This document shows positions 53,993 to 64,000 of a DNA stretch of 64,000 nucleotides, piece by piece. Numbering within the stretch: position 1 is the first letter of the stretch; every line of letters starts with the position of its first letter. Both the position numbers and the translations under genes were made by a program. Below the pieces are notes generated by a model. It saw only the letters and a program-made list of their open reading frames with translations, searched no databases and was not told where the DNA came from. This DNA comes from Gnetum montanum (lineage: Eukaryota; Streptophyta; Gnetopsida; Gnetales; Gnetaceae): contig MNCI01026399.1 in assembly GCA_015680685.1 (NCBI GenBank), positions 679,377-743,376 of the forward strand, in the 5' to 3' direction.

Positions 53993-54470
53993 GCAAAATT
54001 TTCTAAGTGTTGAGACTACACCCTCCATTGCCCTAGAGCGTAGTTAGTCTCATGTAGAGTGTAGTCAACACAAAGGCCAGTTTGGCAAATTTTTCCAAGT
54101 GTCAAGCCAACTGCTACAAAATATTCTAAGTGTTGATACTATGCTCTCCACTACCCTAGAGCACAGTTAAGCATAGTCAAGTGTAGTCAACATGAAGGCC
54201 TAGTTTTTGCAGATTTTTCTAAGTGTTGAAACTACACTCTCCACTACTCCAGAGTGTAGTCAAGCATAGTCAACTAGAAGCCAATTTTTCCAACTTTTGA
54301 TAAGTGTTGAGACTATGCTCGATCCTAGTTGGGAGCATAGTCAGCCTCTAGTGAATTGCATAGTCATCACATAGCCACTTTTTGTGCAAAATTTTTTCTA
54401 AGTGTGGGACTACACTCTCCCCCAGTCCAGAGCATAGTCAAGCATAGTCAACCAGAATAGCCTCCAATGG
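53993..54470. repeat. Diverged tandem repeats built on CTAAGTGTTGAGACTA and GCATAGTCAA
   Basis: About five copies, starting near 53993, 54120, 54216, 54297 and 54396, each with TCTAAGTGTTG(A)GACTA, an ACTCTCCACTAC segment, then AGCGTAGT/AGCATAGTCAA. Spacing varies from about 80 to 125 bp. They lie in what would be the U3 of G3, upstream of the TATA box. Confidence 0.85.
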
Positions 54471-54847
54471 CCTCCACAACATGACAACACCACTCAACTC
54501 AACTCCAACTCATCTCCAGCAAGCGTAGTTAGCAAAATGCATCTATTTTTTATTTCCTTTTATCCTTAAAATTGTAACTATGATCTACCCCATGTAAGAT
54601 AGTGGAAAGGATAGTCCTAGAGTGTAGTCTCCGAAATTGCATTTTTTACTTACCTTGCAGTTCTCTCGGCACACACGCATGTAGTTGGCAACGTAGTCAT
54701 AGTCTCATAGTCTCGTAGAGTCTAGCAAAGTATAGCAGAGCATAACACTGCTAGCCTCAGTGGAAAGCGTAGTTAGGTGATAGCATAGTCCCAACCATTG
54801 CCTTTGCCACATGGCACTCACCCTACATTTCATGCTAAACCTAGCCC

Positions 54848-54854
54848 TATAAAG
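54848..54854 (+). promoter_or_regulatory. G3 LTR TATA box candidate
   Basis: TATAAAG in CCCTATAAAGATCCCC, about 380 bp after the last repeat copy. Confidence 0.45.
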
Positions 54855-55429
54855 ATCCCCATCCTCGATGTTTTCATGGTTGGCAAATTTTGAGGTTGGC
54901 AAATTTTGAGCAGGTAAATATTTCAAGGTTGGAAAAATTGAAGCGTTGGCAAATTTAAGGATTAGCAAACTAGAGAAAAATTAAGTAGCACTTGGAAGAG
55001 AACCAAAGATATATCAGCAAAGTTATAGACCACTGTAGTTAATAATACACCACAGTGGCCAACCCAATAGATGGAAACACCTTGATAGAATGCTAGTCTT
55101 CATGGTTGGACACCCCTGAGACTATGACTATGCTATCCACTACGCCTATTGTACACCATGTACCTTCTAACCCCTTTTGGTATTAACTATGCTCAACCCC
55201 ATTTGGGATGGTGTTTTGTTTCTCTCTTTCTTTCTTTGCATTTTTAGCATTTTATTTCCATTTTTTTGTTGTTTCATCACATAGCCATGCCTAAAACTAC
55301 GCTTGGGCAGTGGTCCCCACATGTTTGCACCCTCATTTTCACCAAAAACTTGACTATGCTAGACCCCATTGACACCATTAACACCACAAACACTACTCAA
55401 ACACTTAGCACTATTTTGCATCAATATCA

Positions 55430-57543
55430 TGGCTAACCATGTTACAGCCCGATCATATCCGATAAGTCCCTATTCAATCGACAAGACCATTGAAGGTAAC
55501 CCGTCTTCATCTGTAACAGGCCCTCCTGTGGACTCGGGGTTAGGCTACATGCCTGTGAACCTCTCAATATTTCAACCATCAATGATTTTAGTCGCTATAG
55601 TTTTTGGCACTAGAAGGAGGGTTGAACCACTTTTCAGACTCTATTGTGGTTGTCTTGCATGCTCTCTGCATCATAGTTGTCTATCAATCTATCAGTATAT
55701 ATTGGACCCCATAGTCTGTCTCCTTAGGACCCCATGTAGCAATCCAAATCACACTTCTCTCCATTGTTTTCCTAAGTCTCCATTCTCTCAGTGTAGAGAG
55801 CGTAGTTAGTTCTTAGTGTAGAGAGCATAGTTAGTTCTTAGCATAGAAAGCATAGTCCAAGGAGAGCATAGTTAGTGGTTTTAGCTGAAAAAGGGTTAGT
55901 TTCAGTGTCGTCCATAGTACTCTGTAACTAGCAACTCGCAGCTCTTCCTTTCACAACTTGATTTACGACCATGAATCTTATGCAATCGTCGACGTTGGTG
56001 TCAAATGCACTTGATACCTTTACCATCGAACAAGAGTCCAAGAGTGATAACCCTGTGAATCTCGTGATGGCAAGATTGAGGCAATTCCTTAGGCTATGTA
56101 GCCAAGACCTAAAGTATGTTGTGGTCAGCAATGAATAATAAAGCTTTATATGTGCAAAGATCCAAGTAGGGTTACCTGTGGATTACCTTGACATGGAGGC
56201 AAAATGGAACTTCAAACTAATCCACTGGGATGGACAAGAGTGTATCCCTTTCTCATTCAACATCATCCTACTCATAGAGTCCCACCACTGATTGTTGTCC
56301 TAGCTCATTTAAGTAGGTGAGCATGATGTAGGGACTGACTACAAGGAAGCCTTACAGGAGGAAGTGGACAAGTTCAAAGCTTGCTGTGAACATGAGTCCC
56401 CCTTTCCCATCATCTTCCAACAAGAAATTCCTAGTTCAACCCCTCCTCAGGTTAGTTCACCCATCCTCCCCGAGATGGTCATAACACTAGCATCACCTTC
56501 CCAATTCGTCAGGCTTAGATCTACACCTATAGTGGTAACCCACCAGACATAATACACATATTATGATGCAACAACCCCTTTCCACTTGTCCTTCATGGCA
56601 TAATCTCAACTTGCCTAGCCATCCTTGCCAATAGCAATCATGCCAATTAAGCCCTATGTTCATGTAGGGCCCGTCTCCAGGCCCCAACGACTTAGGTACC
56701 CTACATCTTTCCTATGATGTCAATCCAACCCACACGTGCATGACTTGCCCTAGTCACTGTGCCCATAGCACATCTAACATATCAACTACATTGCATGGCT
56801 TGGTAATCAACAATCTAGCCTTGAGTTGTACAACCAAAATAGTACATAGCATAGCCAACACAATTGGCTAGCACATCTCAAAACTTAGATTATGCATTCT
56901 AGTTGATCCATAGTTTGACAAAGGAGGTGAGGCAACTCAAAGCTGCTTCCTCCAAAATCGTGAAGGTGGTGGACTTATACCAAAATGACCTTATAAGTCC
57001 TATGGTCCCACCCCTAACTTTGCCAACCAGGGTCTTGCTACCCCAATTTACCAAGTATAATGATAAAGGAGACCCCAATGGGCACTTGGTCACATTCAAG
57101 TTTGATTGCTTACTACTACAGGCTTGGCTACATGCCATCACACATGTATCTATCATGTCATTGACTGGCAAAGCACTAGACTAGTATCCACCACTACCTA
57201 GAGGTTCTATTTCCTCTTTGGAAGACCTCTTAAGCCAGTTCATGATGCACTTCAAGTATAACTTGAAGCTAGAAGCAACCTTGGACCAGCTGATGCAAAT
57301 CAAGTAAGGCCACCTAGAGCCTATACAAAAATTCATCTAATACTAGAGTGCCTTGTTAAATGAAATATGGGAGCCAATAGTTGAGGCACATCTCTTGGCT
57401 ATCTTTCAGGGCATAGTTAACAACTTAATCAAGTTAAAACTATACTACTTAGGCTTGCAATCTCTAAGATACACCTTTGTCCAAACTAAGAGCATAGAAG
57501 ATGCAGCACAAGATACCAAGGACTTGGCCTATGTGGCCTAAAA
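55430..57543 (+). pseudogene. G3 gag
   Basis: A possible start is MANHVTARSYPISPYSIDKT at 55430. The recognisable retrotransposon gag core is at 56903-57543: LPQFTKYNDKGDPNGHLVTF, then MSLTGKALD with a stop where Trp/Gln-Trp is usual. Next come PPLPRGSISSLEDLLSQFMM and ALLNEIWEPIVEAHLLAIFQ. This is the capsid fold domain that packages element RNA. Stops at 57181-57183, about 57305 and 57340, and frame changes upstream, make it a pseudogene. Confidence 0.8.
55791..55840. repeat. 25-bp direct duplication GTGTAGAGAGC(G/A)TAGTTAG...
   Basis: Two adjacent copies (55791-55815, 55816-55840), then a looser third containing GCATAGAAAGCATAGT. It is the same GCATAGT word family as the LTR repeats. Confidence 0.88.
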
Positions 57544-58179
57544 AAGTTAGCATGTATCAAATAGGGTAGCCACACAGGGTAAAGCAACCAACTGAGGTTT
57601 GATGACTAGGTAGCCCAAAGTCCTAGCTCACAAAGCTGCCAACTTTAATGCCAAGGCCACCAACCTACTTACATCTATAGTGGCAATGACACAAGTCAAC
57701 CAAAGGCCCAACTTTGAGCACAAGGATTGCTCAAAGAATACCTTGTTGCCACTAAAACCCTTAGAGCTACTAGATCAATTGTTGAAAGCTAAGTGCATCC
57801 AACATAAGCCAATGTTTAAGGATTCCCACAAAAGGCATGAAAAGTACTGCAAGCTACTAAAGAATCTCACCTCAGCAGTATCAAATAAGCCTTCAGTCCC
57901 ATAGCACTTAGGGCTGGACCAATTCTATCATTACCACTAGTTGTTTGATCATAGCACAGACTTTTGTCAAGCTTTGCAAGATGATCTATAAAAGATGGTA
58001 AATAGGGGTGTACTAGTGCTTAACACAGTAAACCCGATTAGGCCCCAAAACCAATCCATGAGGGTGTATAATGATCCTCTAAATGTGAATGGTACTGGCT
58101 ACATCATAAATACCATTAGTGTGGGTGGCAAGTTAGAACTGGTGCAATAGCCTTTTATGGTCTTAGTGCCTTCTAGTAG
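57544..58179 (+). pseudogene. G3 zinc-finger-like segment and protease start
   Basis: After a low-complexity linker, text near 57925-58010 reads Y-H-Y-H-x-L-F-D-H-S-T-D-F-C-Q-A-L-Q-D-D-L, like the C/H-rich finger of this gypsy gag group. Near 58085-58140 INTISVGGKLELV resembles the start of the protease region. It ends at the E2 LTR (58180). Confidence 0.6.
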
Positions 58180-58959
58180 TGATGAGTGGCAAGGTACCCC
58201 TACACTCAACCATACGAATATGAGCGTTCTCACGCGTGATCCAGTCAAACTCCACAGATGGACTAGTTGTGACACCTAGACAATTATCCTTAGGTTGCAG
58301 TTCGCTATCTTCCCACCTGGACTAGTATTATATTTGTCACGTATCATTTAGTCCAGAGTGAGGTGTATGATGTGTTCCTAAGTCTAACTCTACTCCTGAA
58401 GGTAGTGGAAAATAATACTAACTAAGCTAAGCTAGGAGGAAAAGGTAAGAAAATCTAATCTAGCCTAAGTGCGATGAGCAACTGTTCCTTGATTATCCAT
58501 ACACATCTTGGACCTCGTGCATGATTACCACTGGGATTACCAAGCGCAGATCCTAGGTACACCACTGGGATACCAAGTAGTCACACTTAAATGCTCGTAA
58601 TCAAGTCGTACTCATTCCGCGTTACTAGGAGATGAGGGTGAGAGAGAAAACAGTAAATAACAATTAAATAAACAAAGTGAATGCTGCAATGATGAAGTAA
58701 TCTCAATCTTTATTGCCAGTCATGTGCGTGTCCAAGTACATCACACTCAAATAAAGAATGCCGTACAATTACATTCACCACATTGCGGGTAGACACTGGA
58801 AAAATAATCTAACTCTGGAGGGATCAAACTGCCAGAGCTTTACTACTTCTACTCTATCTATCCTTAACAAGGGAGAGCCGCTTCTTATTTATAGACATTG
58901 CGATGGACTGCGAGATCGCGTACGCGATATCGCGGCCCATGCAATATCGCATCCCATCA
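58180..58959 (-). repeat. E2 3' LTR
   Basis: A 780-bp repeat. On the + strand it runs from TGATGAGTGGCAAGGTACCCC to GCATCCCATCA, the reverse complement of the element I LTR, including the GATTACCAAG series and TATA region. Confidence 0.93.
58890..58955 (-). promoter_or_regulatory. E2 LTR promoter: decayed palindromes and TATA box
   Basis: Minus-strand TGTCTATAAATAAGAAGCGG contains the TATA box (about 58893-58886), the same words as in element I. Upstream lie one intact GATATC (58926-58931) in GCGATATCGC joined to GCGTACGC, and two mutated units (GCGATATTGC, GCGATCTCGC). Confidence 0.78.
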
Positions 58960-58972
58960 TACCCCCACGACT
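58960..58972 (-). other. E2 polypurine tract
   Basis: Minus strand AGTCGTGGGGGTA directly before the 3' LTR, compared with AGTCATGGGGGTA in element I. Confidence 0.78.
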
Positions 58973-59445
58973 GAATAAAAACTCGTCCTTGAGTTACAAA
59001 GAGAACAAGCTCCATTGATTACACAGTGGATAGGTATGGAATTACTAATTGGAAAAAGAAATGAAATGATGCCACAGTGTGGGAAGACACAACACAGAAA
59101 AATACTACAACTACAAAAAATGGGAACTCATGTAATTCCTGGTGGTGGTGGCTGCTCCATGGGTGCTTTCCCTTTGTCATGTGCTCCAGGATTTGAAGCT
59201 TGATGGCATTGAAGTATGGCTTGGAGCTTCTCCTCTTCGGTCTGAGGGTCTTATGTCATCCATGCTAGTGTTCCAATGTTTGACGGAGTCGGCACTTCCC
59301 ACGGACAAGGTAGTTGCGAGAACATCTGGTTGCCTTTGACATACCATGCTGCGAACACCTGTCATTCCTCTTCATAGGCTCTAGCTTTTTCATTGTATTC
59401 ATGAAGATCTATTAGCCATCAAGCCAAGTCACTTGCAACATCTTT

Positions 59446-61880
59446 CTATCCTTGGTAGCTTGCCTTTACCATCTTAAGTTTAGAATTTGCAACATCTAGT
59501 TTCTCGACTAGATTCTTGCACTCTACAAATTCTGCTTCATATTTGATATGGGTGGAAGCTACCTGCTGCTCGAGCTCTGACCTCGAGCATCCTACTATTA
59601 ACATGGCAAGATTGGCATATCTAAGGTTTGCCAACTCCATGTATTCTGTCAAGTCTTGAATCTGTAGGTCTCGATTTTTAACTTCCGCTTGGTGGACGAA
59701 GGCATAAGTGTCCAATATCACCCTCCAATTAGTGTGTTGAGCACTGATAGCATTAATTTGAGCCTTGGCCATATGGATCTCCTTCTCCAAGATTTGTTTG
59801 TACATCCCCACTTGATCACGGAAGTGCTCCTTTAGCTTCTCGTGTTGTTTAGCCTCATTCTGCCACGCGCTTATCTCTATTGTTGATTTTTGTTGAATAG
59901 CGCGTACCTCCTCCATTGAGAGGGTTTGATTCTCTTTGGCTAAACAGCTTACATATCAGTTGACCTGAATGAATTGTTCTCATAGCTGATGAAAATGTTC
60001 ATCGAGAACGTTCTTTTGTTTCTCTACAATGGTCAACCAAAGATTGTCTACAACCAACTGCTTATTTTCTTCTTCTAAGGCCTTGAGTGCCTTAAGATGT
60101 GTATGGGTTTGCGCCTGTGATGCGGAGGCATCCTAAATAGCCGTCTCCTTTTCTCCTACCACCTTGTTATTCTCTGCTATTAATTTTGTTAGCTGCTTCG
60201 TTCTAAAATTTTCTGGCTGGTCTGCGGGAACAAATTGTAGAGGATCCCACTGTGCTACTTATAAGGCCACGAGCTGCTCTTGTAGTCTTAGCATTTTAGC
60301 TTTAGCATGCTAGGCCCTTACTTTGGATATGACTAACTTCCCCTTTATGGCAATGAGGTCTGATTGAATTATTGTTACATCCTGGGGGATGTCAAACAAG
60401 GATGTCATTTCTTGCCCTATTTGAAGCAATCTATCAAGTACATCCTCATGTTTCGCAGGAGTCATTGAGGTCCCAGCAAGAGTTTGAGCATCTCGTGCTC
60501 TTGAGAGATCTGCTGGTGGCACAACAGGTACATTAAAGGATTCCTTGATGTGATCAGCGACCACTTCAGTAGCTCTTATGGCATTCTGGTGTTGCATAAC
60601 CACCATAGTGGCCCCTTCACCAGTCTCTAACTAAACTTGAAAAGATGCTGCATTTCCTGAGATCTATTGCAACCATCTGCTTTTCTCTCCTCCTGTTTGA
60701 ATTGATAATTCACGCCTTGTGGGATCCATTGAAACTGTAGGCTGATCGGCATCATCGATGATGCGGAAGAGGTTTGCGTCATCACAACTTCCCCAACTGA
60801 CCGTCTGTAGTCTTGCGGCGGTGGTAGCTAATCTTGGCCTGTGCCAGGCCCTACTTCTTGTTGTTGGCTGGGACCCGTGGCCAGAGGTTGATTGGGTCCT
60901 GTAAGTTGAATTATAGGTGGTCCAGTCATCTGTTCTTCATCTTCATTTGGTCTCAGCTCTTTTCTAGTGCTCTTTCTTGGATCTGGCGCCTTTAGTAATT
61001 CGGCATAAGAAGCATTCTGGGCTTTTTAGAGGACGTCATTAGTGTACCCCTGAATACCAGCCCATTGGCATCATTTTATGATAAGATGGGAAGGGTAGTG
61101 CCACCTTCCCTTACTTCCATTCTTCAAATCGCCTTAGGATCTCCGTAAAATATAGATGGGGGAGGTTAGCGTTAACCTTTCCCATCAACACTGCACATCC
61201 TCTAGCCACATATGTGGATATTCTTTTTAAGCCTTTTGTGGGGAAGAGGTGATAGGTTCCAATTTTGAAATAAACTCTCTCTTTCGTCGTCAATTCTCCA
61301 AAATCTTTGTCCCTTCCATAAGCCTTCTCTAACCAATCCTTTCGCACATCGGGGTCTGAATGGGTGGATAACCGAGCAACCTGGGGCCCTGAGTTTGAAA
61401 AGTTTAACACTTTCGAAATTTCCTATGCAAAGAAGTCAACTGTCACACCACAAATGTTAACCGTGGTGCCTTGCTCCCTATTGTACTAAAACTAGTACGT
61501 TTCACCTAATTACCAAGCACCGCTTTTAGAGAGGACAGGCCATAAGGGAGATCCCTTAAGGTGATCCCTAACAGCCTCAGGAGTGAACTCTACAAAAGAT
61601 TCGAAGTTTAGCTCCACAATCACCGTAGCGAATGTGGACTTCTCATGGATAGCCTAAACACACTTCGGGGGCAATGTGAGTTTTTGTCCTGGTTAAGGCG
61701 CAACAGCACTCCTCCTTCTGCCTGCATGGACCGTCTGGTAGGAGGTTCTTCTTGATGGATGCTGAATTATTGCACCTCCTATTCTGTATGTTGTCTGGCA
61801 GGGCCTTGTCTTCCACATCTCCGAGATTGTTTCGCTCCACCTTGAACAGGACCCTCCGGTTGTGCACGTTTCGGGGCCAT
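59446..61880 (-). pseudogene. Extra ORF of E2: plant-transposon-protein-like domain plus coiled coil
   Basis: The start ATG (61880-61878, MAPKRAQPEGPVQGG) is two bases after a good acceptor (TGTGATTGCAG). A first domain follows: SFVEFTPEAVRDHLKGSPLW, TTVNICGVTVDFF, ELTTKERVYFKIGTYHLFPT and VNANLPHLYFTEILRRFEEW, then LPFPS. The layout resembles the 'putative plant transposon protein' domain found in ORFs of plant gypsy elements; this is recognition by pattern, not search. A Pro/Gln-rich linker, a DHIKESFNVPVVPPADLSRA segment (60606-60310) and a coiled coil (59916-59446: QNEAKQHEKLKEHF, SRSELEQQVASTHIKYEAEF) follow. The end is KASYQG and stop. Frameshifts and stops (mostly TAG) break it. Function unknown. 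Confidence 0.6.
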
Positions 61881-61881
61881 T

Positions 61882-62340
61882 CTGCAATCACACAGATCAA
61901 GCATTAGTAAGGTTGTTTTTAAAGTCAAGTTATACCTTACTGCTTGCCTTAATTAAAGATCTTATGTTATAATGTGTGATCATGCTCGAAAATTGTAATA
62001 ATGGGTCTTGTGACTTAGGTGGTTTTCATTTTAATCTCCCAGTGTACCTAAGGTCATATGATTTTTGGCACAATTATTCTAAGTGTTAGTTTTAAAACCC
62101 TAATTGATGTCCTTTGGGCAATGATAAATTTCAAAAAAGTTAGCCACTTTTCGGTAAGTGTCTCTCCCCCACGACTAAACTGAATACTCTAGGTTCTAGC
62201 AGGTTAAAACAGAATTAAAATTGGAGCACCAGTGAGCAAGATATGAGTGAAAAAGCAAGGGTCACACAATCTCAAGTCATAGAGAAAAATTTCAAAAACT
62301 TCCTCCACGTGAATGACAAAATGATGCTAAGTGTTGCGGC
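61882..62340 (-). other. Leader of the E2 extra ORF with probable intron
   Basis: From the TATA module to the ATG. The acceptor TTGCAG is at 61887-61882. A donor could be AAG|GTATAAC at about 61936, or a site farther upstream. Contains no ORF. A PPT-like TTTAGTCGTGGGGGA on the minus strand near 62165 echoes the element's real polypurine tract. Confidence 0.45.
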
Positions 62341-62348
62341 GGGGGTAC

Positions 62349-62436
62349 CTATTTATAGGTAAATAGGACATGATATCGCGTACGATGCATTGCATAAGCG
62401 ATATCATGTGGGACGCGATATCGTGTATGCGATATC
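62349..62436 (-). promoter_or_regulatory. Internal GATATC array plus TATA box upstream of the E2 extra ORF
   Basis: Four GATATC at 62372, 62400, 62417 and 62431 (the last two 14 bp apart), several within GCGATATC or ATATCGCG. On the minus strand they are followed by CCTATAAATAGG (62359-62348). It has the same architecture as the LTR promoters of this family, yet the downstream sequence is not LTR. About 470 bp separate it from the ORF start. It reads as an internal promoter for the extra gene. Confidence 0.7.
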
Positions 62437-62449
62437 TCGACCCTACTAA

Positions 62450-64000
62450 TGTGAGACACATGAAAAATACTGAATTTTTAATGATTTTTCTTGAAATTAA
62501 TGTTGGAAATTGAGGACATTGTCAAGTATTAAGATATCCTAGGGTAATTTCATTGATTCGAGAGGCACTCTTAATGATAATGATGTGAACTTTAGCAATA
62601 AAAATTTGGCGGTTACGAAAAAAGGGAATGTAATGGTACATTGGAACGTTAAAATTTAGAGGAATAATGATAGGGAAAGAAAATCAATTGAAAAATTAAG
62701 CTGAGGGTAAGAAATTGTGTGTTTGAGCTAGAGAATTAGTGAAGATTACGAAAAATTACACAAGTGGGTCCTTCCCAAAGCAGGTTCCAACCTAAAATGC
62801 CCTTGTGTAACCACACTTAAAGTGTCCATGGGCACTAGAAGGGTTAAATGTAATCCACACTAACTCCACAAAACACACACATGTAAATAGCACCGAAATG
62901 AGATGAAAATTCTATGCTACATAGGACACGAGCTACAATTACACAAACAGTGAGATGAGGTGGATTATAGAAAGGGATCATAGAGATTGGGACATGAGGT
63001 GACTGACCTAGGGCACAGTGAATCCTGCATGTAAAGCATGATTAATGTGTCATTAACCCATCGTTCCAAGATCAGGACCAAGTCCATTCCTCTAATTAGT
63101 GACATCGCATTGTTTCATCCCATGATGAACAACTATGAGAGCACCATAACAACAAGGCGTACGATCACTTGGTGTTTAGTACAAGGGAGGAGTGATTTTT
63201 GTTTTATGGCACTTTGTTTTTTTTTCTCTCTCTCTCTCTTTTCTTCTTTCACTTTACTAAATCTATAGAAGCTGCCAACCTTTAGCCATGGACGCATGTC
63301 TTTCCAATGGGACCCCCTAGAACAGCATTTGATTTTGAGTGCCCTTTTGATTACTCTTACTTCCATTTTTCATTAGATTTGCAAGGATCTTAGTACGACC
63401 ATGTTGCATGATAACACCCACAGTCGTCACCAAAGAGAATTTCCAAGTCCCCTTGATGTCACACCCTAATTATCCCTCTTGGTCCATCCTTCTTCATTCT
63501 GGGTATAATGAACAAAAAATTAATTTTTAAGTTTTAAAAATGTCAAGAATACCACTGTACCTGTGAACAGAACCTCTTATTTGTAGAGTGGATGAGTGGG
63601 TGTAATGGGCTTACTGTTCCAAATAATTGATCCCTCGTGACTTAATAACATAGAACACACCTCAACCAATGATCCACATGAGTGTTTTATCCATAGATGA
63701 GATTACTTGCAAAAATGGAAAAAGACAAACACACAAAAAGATAAAAAGATCAAACAAAAAGTTGAAAAATGAAAAATTGGAAAACAAAAAGTTGTAAAAT
63801 TAAAGAAAATAAAAAATATTTATTAATATAGCTTGTCATTGAAATGGAGGATATCCCCCACAACTAATTGATTGAGCATAGCAAGGATTAATAAATGAAA
63901 GATAAGTATCCTTGCATGTTGGAAATATTGAAACTAGTCGATACTTATCCCCTTGGGGTTCACACACTTGGTTATAGTAAGCATAGTAGGGCACTTTATA
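62450..64000 (-). other. E2 post-integrase spacer
   Basis: AT-rich, without a recognised gene. It has a T9(CT)n tract (63217-63250), an A-rich degenerate repeat of AAAAAG(T/A) words (63715-63830), and a GTGGGGGATAT block near 63855. I infer it corresponds to 49073-49300 and following in element I. Confidence 0.55.
63217..63250. repeat. T-rich and (CT)n microsatellite
   Basis: A T9 run followed by about eight CT units. Confidence 0.9.

Larger units (their letters stand above)
53956..55276 (+). repeat. G3 5' LTR candidate
   Basis: It starts TGAAACACC exactly where element O breaks off. GTTTCA at 55271-55276 would give a 6-bp inverted terminal repeat (TGAAAC/GTTTCA) and TG..CA ends. A TATAAAG at 54848-54854 is a plausible promoter. 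No convincing primer site follows, and the partner LTR is outside, so the right end is uncertain. Confidence 0.45.
53956..58179 (+). mobile_element. Gypsy element G3, 5' part (LTR, leader, gag, protease start)
   Basis: It begins at the break in element O RNase H and is cut at 58179 by E2. From left to right: a repeat-rich LTR candidate, a leader with GCATAGT repeats, a gag core with typical motifs, a zinc-finger-like segment and the start of protease. Gag words differ from those of O, I and A, so it is a separate lineage. The target duplication cannot be checked. Confidence 0.75.
58180..64000 (-). mobile_element. Element E2, 3' part (I-family gypsy with an extra gene), minus strand
   Basis: The 3' LTR at 58180-58959 and the adjoining polypurine tract match element I. 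Reading leftward from the window's right edge: AT-rich post-integrase spacer, an internal palindrome-plus-TATA module (62349-62436), a leader with a probable intron, an extra ORF (61880-59446), then the 3' LTR. Pol and the 5' LTR should lie beyond 64000; the T-rich stretch at 63840-63720 (minus) has the same place as the minisatellite after integrase in I. The target sequence 58175-58179 is AGTAG; its partner is outside. Confidence 0.82.

Noticed and set aside
54006-54470. CRISPR-like array in the 53993-54470 repeats
   Set aside because: Repeats are long, diverged and irregularly spaced, in a plant retroelement LTR; no spacer structure.
55369-55809. 146-codon frame in the G3 leader as an independent gene
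   Set aside because: It overlaps the repeat region and probable gag start; Cys/Leu/Ser-rich text without domain. I keep only the possible gag start at 55430.
59142-59339. Plus-strand frame near the E2 3' LTR
   Set aside because: It lies in the 3' untranslated part of a minus-strand gene unit and shows no protein motif.

Overview
The window looks like nuclear DNA of a large, repeat-filled plant genome. One host gene is recognisable: the 3' end of an EF-hand sodium/calcium exchanger-like gene (NCL type), with long AT-rich introns and canonical GT..AG boundaries. Nearly everything else is LTR retrotransposon sequence at several ages, nested up to about four deep, with small retroposons between. 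Long introns loaded with Ty3/gypsy and Ty1/copia relics suggest a gymnosperm. That is inference; the sequence does not fix the species. Nothing is bacterial, and I see no CRISPR array, tRNA or complete rRNA gene.

Layout. 1-~11235: a decayed Ty3/gypsy element (family A, copy A1, + strand, 5' end outside the window). It is split by a copia element (1784-8668; 5-bp target duplication ATTTG), and the copia is itself split by a 2.1-kb insertion (2389-4476; 10-bp duplication). 11236-17300: host gene region with a tRNA-derived SINE, three 3'-terminal exons (12091-12391, 12518-12853, 15950-16198), intronic tandem repeats, a perfect palindrome, and a GC-rich island downstream. 17300-23060: a LINE relic, a gypsy relic (B), a solo LTR (19716-20654, TSD AAAAG, containing the 622-base N gap), and a 2.2-kb poly(A) retroposon with a 15-bp TSD. 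23060-38421: a second family-A copy (A2, - strand). It is split by a solo LTR (TSD TACCT), which is itself split by a 9.5-kb chromovirus (24982-34440, - strand). 38422-53955: an old tRNA-Asp-primed (Athila/Tat-like) element O, split by a structurally complete younger relative I (42009-51908, TSD ACTGT). 53956-58179: another gypsy element G3 with a long repeat-rich LTR. 58180-64000: the 3' part of a - strand relative of I (E2). It carries an extra gene between pol and the 3' LTR.

The most unusual thread is a promoter module. LTRs of the I/E2 family begin with a GATATC-centred palindrome array, 14-bp period where intact, ending 18 bp before a TATAAATA box in both LTRs of I. The same kind of array plus TATA box occurs a second time inside E2, directly upstream of its extra ORF. 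That ORF looks like a plant-transposon-associated domain followed by coiled coil. A related solo LTR has a different repeat array (ATGCATC type) in the same place. Separately, the chromovirus carries an antisense six-exon gene-like unit with its own TATA box between its primer-binding site and gag, and a 5S-rRNA-like stretch in its leader.

All element ORFs are broken. Many stops and lost catalytic residues are C-to-T or G-to-A changes (CAG to TAG, CGA to TGA, Asp to Asn), as expected of long-methylated, silenced DNA. No element here appears able to move on its own.
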